DNA of 64,000 bases from Actinomadura violacea (lineage in GTDB: Bacteria > Actinomycetota > Actinomycetes > Streptosporangiales > Streptosporangiaceae). The notes below the pieces were generated by a model, which saw nothing but the letters and a program-made list of their open reading frames with translations, did not search any database and had not been told where the DNA came from. Of this stretch, positions 61,536-64,000 are shown in pieces (within the stretch, counting starts at the first letter, position 1; every line of letters begins with the position of its first letter). Both the position numbers and the translations under genes were made by a program. The stretch covers positions 186,001 through 250,000 of the forward strand of contig NZ_JAGEPF010000001.1 in NCBI RefSeq assembly GCF_017573465.1, written 5' to 3'.

Positions 61536-62159
61536 ATGCCGTTGCGTGCCGTCCGGCCGGCGTACGCGCTCGCCCTCACCGCCGCTGCCGCCGCGCTGTG
61601 CGCCTGCGGGGGAGGAGGAGGCGGCGGCGGGCCGACCGCCGCGCCGCCCCCGAGCCGCACGACGGCCCCGGCGCCGCCCACGACGAGCAGAACCCCTCCG
61701 CCGACCCCGACCGCGTCCCCCGCAGGATCGGGACGCTGCCGCACGCACGAGCTGAGAGCCCGCATCACCACCGCGGGCCCGGCCGCCGGGCAGCGCTTCG
61801 CGTTCCTCACCTTGACGAACGCCTCGGGCGCGGCCTGCCACGTCCGCGGCTACGTCGGGATGCTGCTGCTGACGGCGTCCGACCATCCGATCCGCACGAA
61901 CCTCGAACGGCTCGCCCCGCCCGGCCCGCAGACGATCGTCCTGCGTCCCGGCGGCAGCGCGTACGCGCGGCTGCAGTGGACCGTCGTCCCGGGCGCGCGC
62001 GAGCCCGCCCACGGGGCCTGCGCCCCGCTGCCGCAACTGGCCTGGATCACCCCGCCCGACGAGCGCGCCCACCTCGCCATCACCTGGAACCAGGGCGTGG
62101 TCTGCGGCGACGGCCACGTCTCGACGACCCCCCTCCGCCCCGGCCCCGCCCCCCACTGA
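61536..62159 (+). CDS. DUF4232 lipoprotein
   Basis: A 207-residue secreted lipoprotein. The signal ends in the lipobox LCAC with Cys24, followed by eight glycines and a Pro/Thr/Ser-rich linker (about 33-65). The DUF4232 domain (about 67-200) opens GRCRTHELRARITTAGPAAG and includes FLTLTNASGAACHVRGYVGM. The paired cysteines (about 68 and 109, 159 and 188) probably form disulfides. The role of the domain is unknown. It is encoded alone, 89 bp after the ClpC-type gene. Confidence 0.9.
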   Translation: MPLRAVRPAYALALTAAAAALCACGGGGGGGGPTAAPPPSRTTAPAPPTTSRTPPPTPTASPAGSGRCRTHELRARITTAGPAAGQRFAFLTLTNASGAACHVRGYVGMLLLTASDHPIRTNLERLAPPGPQTIVLRPGGSAYARLQWTVVPGAREPAHGACAPLPQLAWITPPDERAHLAITWNQGVVCGDGHVSTTPLRPGPAPH

Positions 62160-62285
62160 CGGCGGCGCCAAGGTTCCGGCACGGTCTCTCCACGTTTCTC
62201 CCGGTCCGGCCGCTGATCGTTTCGGGGTGACCCGTCCGGGGACGCCCCGATCGGAGCCGGGCGGCGCGGCGGGGACGGGGGACGG

Positions 62286-63701
62286 ATGGGGCTGCTCGAC
62301 CGCAGGGCGGTGCTGTGGATGTCGGTGGGCGGGGTTGTGGCGCCGGTGCTGGCGGGGCGGCGGGGTGCGGCGGAGGGTGTGCCGGTCGCGTTCTCGGTGC
62401 CGATGACCGTGCCCGTCGAGGCGCGGCCGGTGCGGTCGACTCGGGACGCCGATCTCTACCGGCTCGTCGCGGCGCCCGCGTGGGCGGAGATCCTGCCCGG
62501 TGTGCGGACGCCGGTGCTCGCGTACAACGGCGCGTTTCCCGGTCCGACGATCCGGGCGCGCGCGGGGCGACGTGCGGTGGTCGAGTACGTGAACCGCCTA
62601 GGCGGGCCGACGACGGTGCACCTGCACGGCGGCGAGGTGTGGCCGGAGGACGACGGTGGCCCGATGGACCTGGTCGCGCCGGGCACCGCGAGGCGCTACC
62701 ACTATCCGGACCGGCAGCGCGCGGCGACGCTCTGGTACCACGACCACGCGCACCATCTGGAGTCCGAGCACGTGTACCGGGGGCTGGCCGGGACCTACGT
62801 GTTGCACGACCGCCACGAGGCGGCGCTCGGGCTCCCCAGCGGACGCTTCGACGTGCCGATCGTGCTGAAGGACGCCCGTTTCGGCGCCGACGGCAGGCTC
62901 GTCTACATTCCCGGGGACTTCGCCGGGCGCACCACCATTCTCGTCAACGGCCGCCCGCAGCCCTACTTTCGCGTCGCGGCCCGCAAATACCGGCTGCGGC
63001 TGCTGAACGCCGCGAACATGCGGTTCTTCAAGGTGCGGTTGTCGACGGGCGACGCGTTCCAGCAGATCGCCACCGACCGGGGGCTTCTCCCGGCTCCGCT
63101 GACCACCACCGAGCTTCCGCTGTCGCCGGGGGAGCGCGCCGACATCGTCGTGGACTTCTCCAGATACGCGCCCGGCACGCGGATCGTGCTCCGCAACGGT
63201 TTCTCCACGCACCCGGCGACGGACGCCGTTCTCCGCTTCGACGTGTGCGGTCGCGTCCGTGACGGCAGCCGCGTCCCGGAACGGCTCACCGCCCTGCCCA
63301 CCCTGCGTCCCACCACCGTGACCAGGGAGTTCCGGCTCTCGATGGACGAGAGAACCGGCATGGGATTCATCAACGGCCGCGCGTTCGACCCCGCCAGGAT
63401 CGATTTCACCGTCGCGCGCGGCGCCACCGAGACATGGCGGATCGTCAACGACAACCAGGTGATCGAGCACAATTTCCATGTCCATCTCGCGGCCTTCCGG
63501 GTGCTGGACCGCAATGGCGGCCCGCCGCTGCCCACCGAACGCGGCCTCAAGGACACCGTGATGCTGCCGCCCGGCGGGTCCGTGCGGATCCGCGTGTCGT
63601 TCGACCCCCGCTACAGCGGCGACTACGTCTACCACTGCCACGTCATCGACCATTCCTCGATGGGCATGATGGGCCGGTTCCGCGTCGCCCGCCATCGCTG
63701 A
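62286..63701 (+). CDS. Multicopper oxidase (laccase/CueO-like), probably Tat-exported
   Basis: A 471-residue three-cupredoxin-domain oxidase. The four copper-binding motifs are present in order: HLHG (about 112-115), WYHDHAHH (about 153-160), HNFHVHLAAF (about 396-405; the usual HPxHxH with Asn in place of Pro) and YHCHVIDHSSMGMMGRF (about 447-463), which supplies the type 1 and trinuclear ligands. The N-terminus DRRAVLWMSVGGVVAPVLAG looks like a twin-arginine signal. It should oxidise phenols or metal ions with reduction of O2 to water. It resembles spore-coat CotA/phenoxazinone-synthase-like enzymes in having a short linker and no Met-rich insert. Confidence 0.93.
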   Translation: MGLLDRRAVLWMSVGGVVAPVLAGRRGAAEGVPVAFSVPMTVPVEARPVRSTRDADLYRLVAAPAWAEILPGVRTPVLAYNGAFPGPTIRARAGRRAVVEYVNRLGGPTTVHLHGGEVWPEDDGGPMDLVAPGTARRYHYPDRQRAATLWYHDHAHHLESEHVYRGLAGTYVLHDRHEAALGLPSGRFDVPIVLKDARFGADGRLVYIPGDFAGRTTILVNGRPQPYFRVAARKYRLRLLNAANMRFFKVRLSTGDAFQQIATDRGLLPAPLTTTELPLSPGERADIVVDFSRYAPGTRIVLRNGFSTHPATDAVLRFDVCGRVRDGSRVPERLTALPTLRPTTVTREFRLSMDERTGMGFINGRAFDPARIDFTVARGATETWRIVNDNQVIEHNFHVHLAAFRVLDRNGGPPLPTERGLKDTVMLPPGGSVRIRVSFDPRYSGDYVYHCHVIDHSSMGMMGRFRVARHR

Positions 63702-63732
63702 GGTGCGCGGACGCGCCGCCGGGCTGACTACG

Positions 63733-64000
63733 ATGAGGCGGCAGTCCCCGTGCGCAGAAAGCGAGTCCGAGTTGCCGCCGCGTGACCCGACGACGCCCCG
63801 CCGGACCGGCGCCGGCGCCGCCCGTCCGAAGGGCGCCTACCACGTGGAGGCGCTCGCGAAGGGGCTGCGCATCCTCGGGCTGTTCTCCGAGCAGCGGCCC
63901 GCGATGAAGCTGACCGACATCGTCGCCGAGACCGGCCTGCCGATGCCGACCGCGTTCCGGATGGCGGCCACGCTGGCCGCCGAGGGGTTCCTCGAGCAGC
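63733..64000 (+). CDS. IclR family transcriptional regulator, N-terminal part
   Basis: The gene runs off the right edge; 89 residues are visible. After a basic, disordered start, the IclR winged helix begins: YHVEALAKGLRILGLFSEQR, MKLTDIVAETGLPMPTAFRM, then AATLAAEGFLEQ. The ligand-binding GAF-like half lies outside the window. The start is not certain. ATG 63733 and TTG 63772 are both in frame, and neither has a strong ribosome-binding site. Confidence 0.85.
   Translation, partial: MRRQSPCAESESELPPRDPTTPRRTGAGAARPKGAYHVEALAKGLRILGLFSEQRPAMKLTDIVAETGLPMPTAFRMAATLAAEGFLEQ

Overview
The window is very GC-rich chromosomal DNA with strong G/C bias at third codon positions, frequent GTG and TTG starts and short overlapping operons. 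Two AfsR-type SARP regulators, a WhiJ-like XRE regulator with tandem DUF397 genes and a HATPase partner, a CU044_5270/ECF-sigma pair, LCP and MmyB-like proteins all point to a filamentous actinomycete. My guess is the Streptosporangiales (Thermomonosporaceae/Actinomadura-like), but no rRNA or marker set is present to prove it. I saw no tRNA, rRNA, CRISPR array, intact transposase or origin.

Layout. 0-5.7 kb: start of an arylamine N-acetyltransferase, a large SARP regulator, a divergent imine-reductase-like enzyme and an orphan sensor kinase. 5.7-12 kb: a PadR/membrane-protein operon with an apparently leaderless promoter, a DUF1963 protein, a beta-helix lipoprotein, and an AraC regulator divergent from an alpha/beta hydrolase. 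12-15.2 kb: a 35-residue peptide gene coupled to a PIMT-type methyltransferase (candidate imiditide RiPP locus), next to a HATPase/XRE/DUF397/DUF397 group. 15.2-18.5 kb: a membrane protein, the sigma pair and a WYL regulator. 18.6-25.8 kb: NmrA-like protein, HTH_42 (AlkZ-type) protein, SGNH hydrolase, Uma2 protein lacking two catalytic residues, dienelactone hydrolase, truncated MmyB-like regulator, purC, a kinase-like protein and a second HATPase. 25.8-33 kb: a tiny basic protein, LCP transferase, GlxA regulator plus DJ-1/PfpI enzyme, an unrecognised 489-residue protein, CocE hydrolase and peptide deformylase.

33-44 kb: second SARP, a secreted PET-hydrolase-family cutinase, a PucR regulator, a MarR/ABC exporter pair with a paired palindromic operator, and small uncharacterised genes. 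44-49 kb: membrane proteins, a HEAT-repeat protein, an SDR with an MmyB-like regulator, and a secreted PEBP protein. 49.1-53 kb: an HTH/Cds1-like PLP enzyme operon, a 174-bp nested palindrome, a DUF222-HNH protein and a HAD protein; this stretch uses more A/T-ending codons than the rest. 53-64 kb: VOC protein, serine hydrolase, Fpg/Nei glycosylase, an ECF nickel/cobalt transporter (cbiMQO) behind a Nur-box-like palindrome, a ClpC-type ATPase, a DUF4232 lipoprotein, a multicopper oxidase and the start of an IclR regulator.

The items most worth following up are the peptide/methyltransferase locus, the nested palindrome, the PET-hydrolase-like protein and the clear operators (MarR, Nur-like, PadR).
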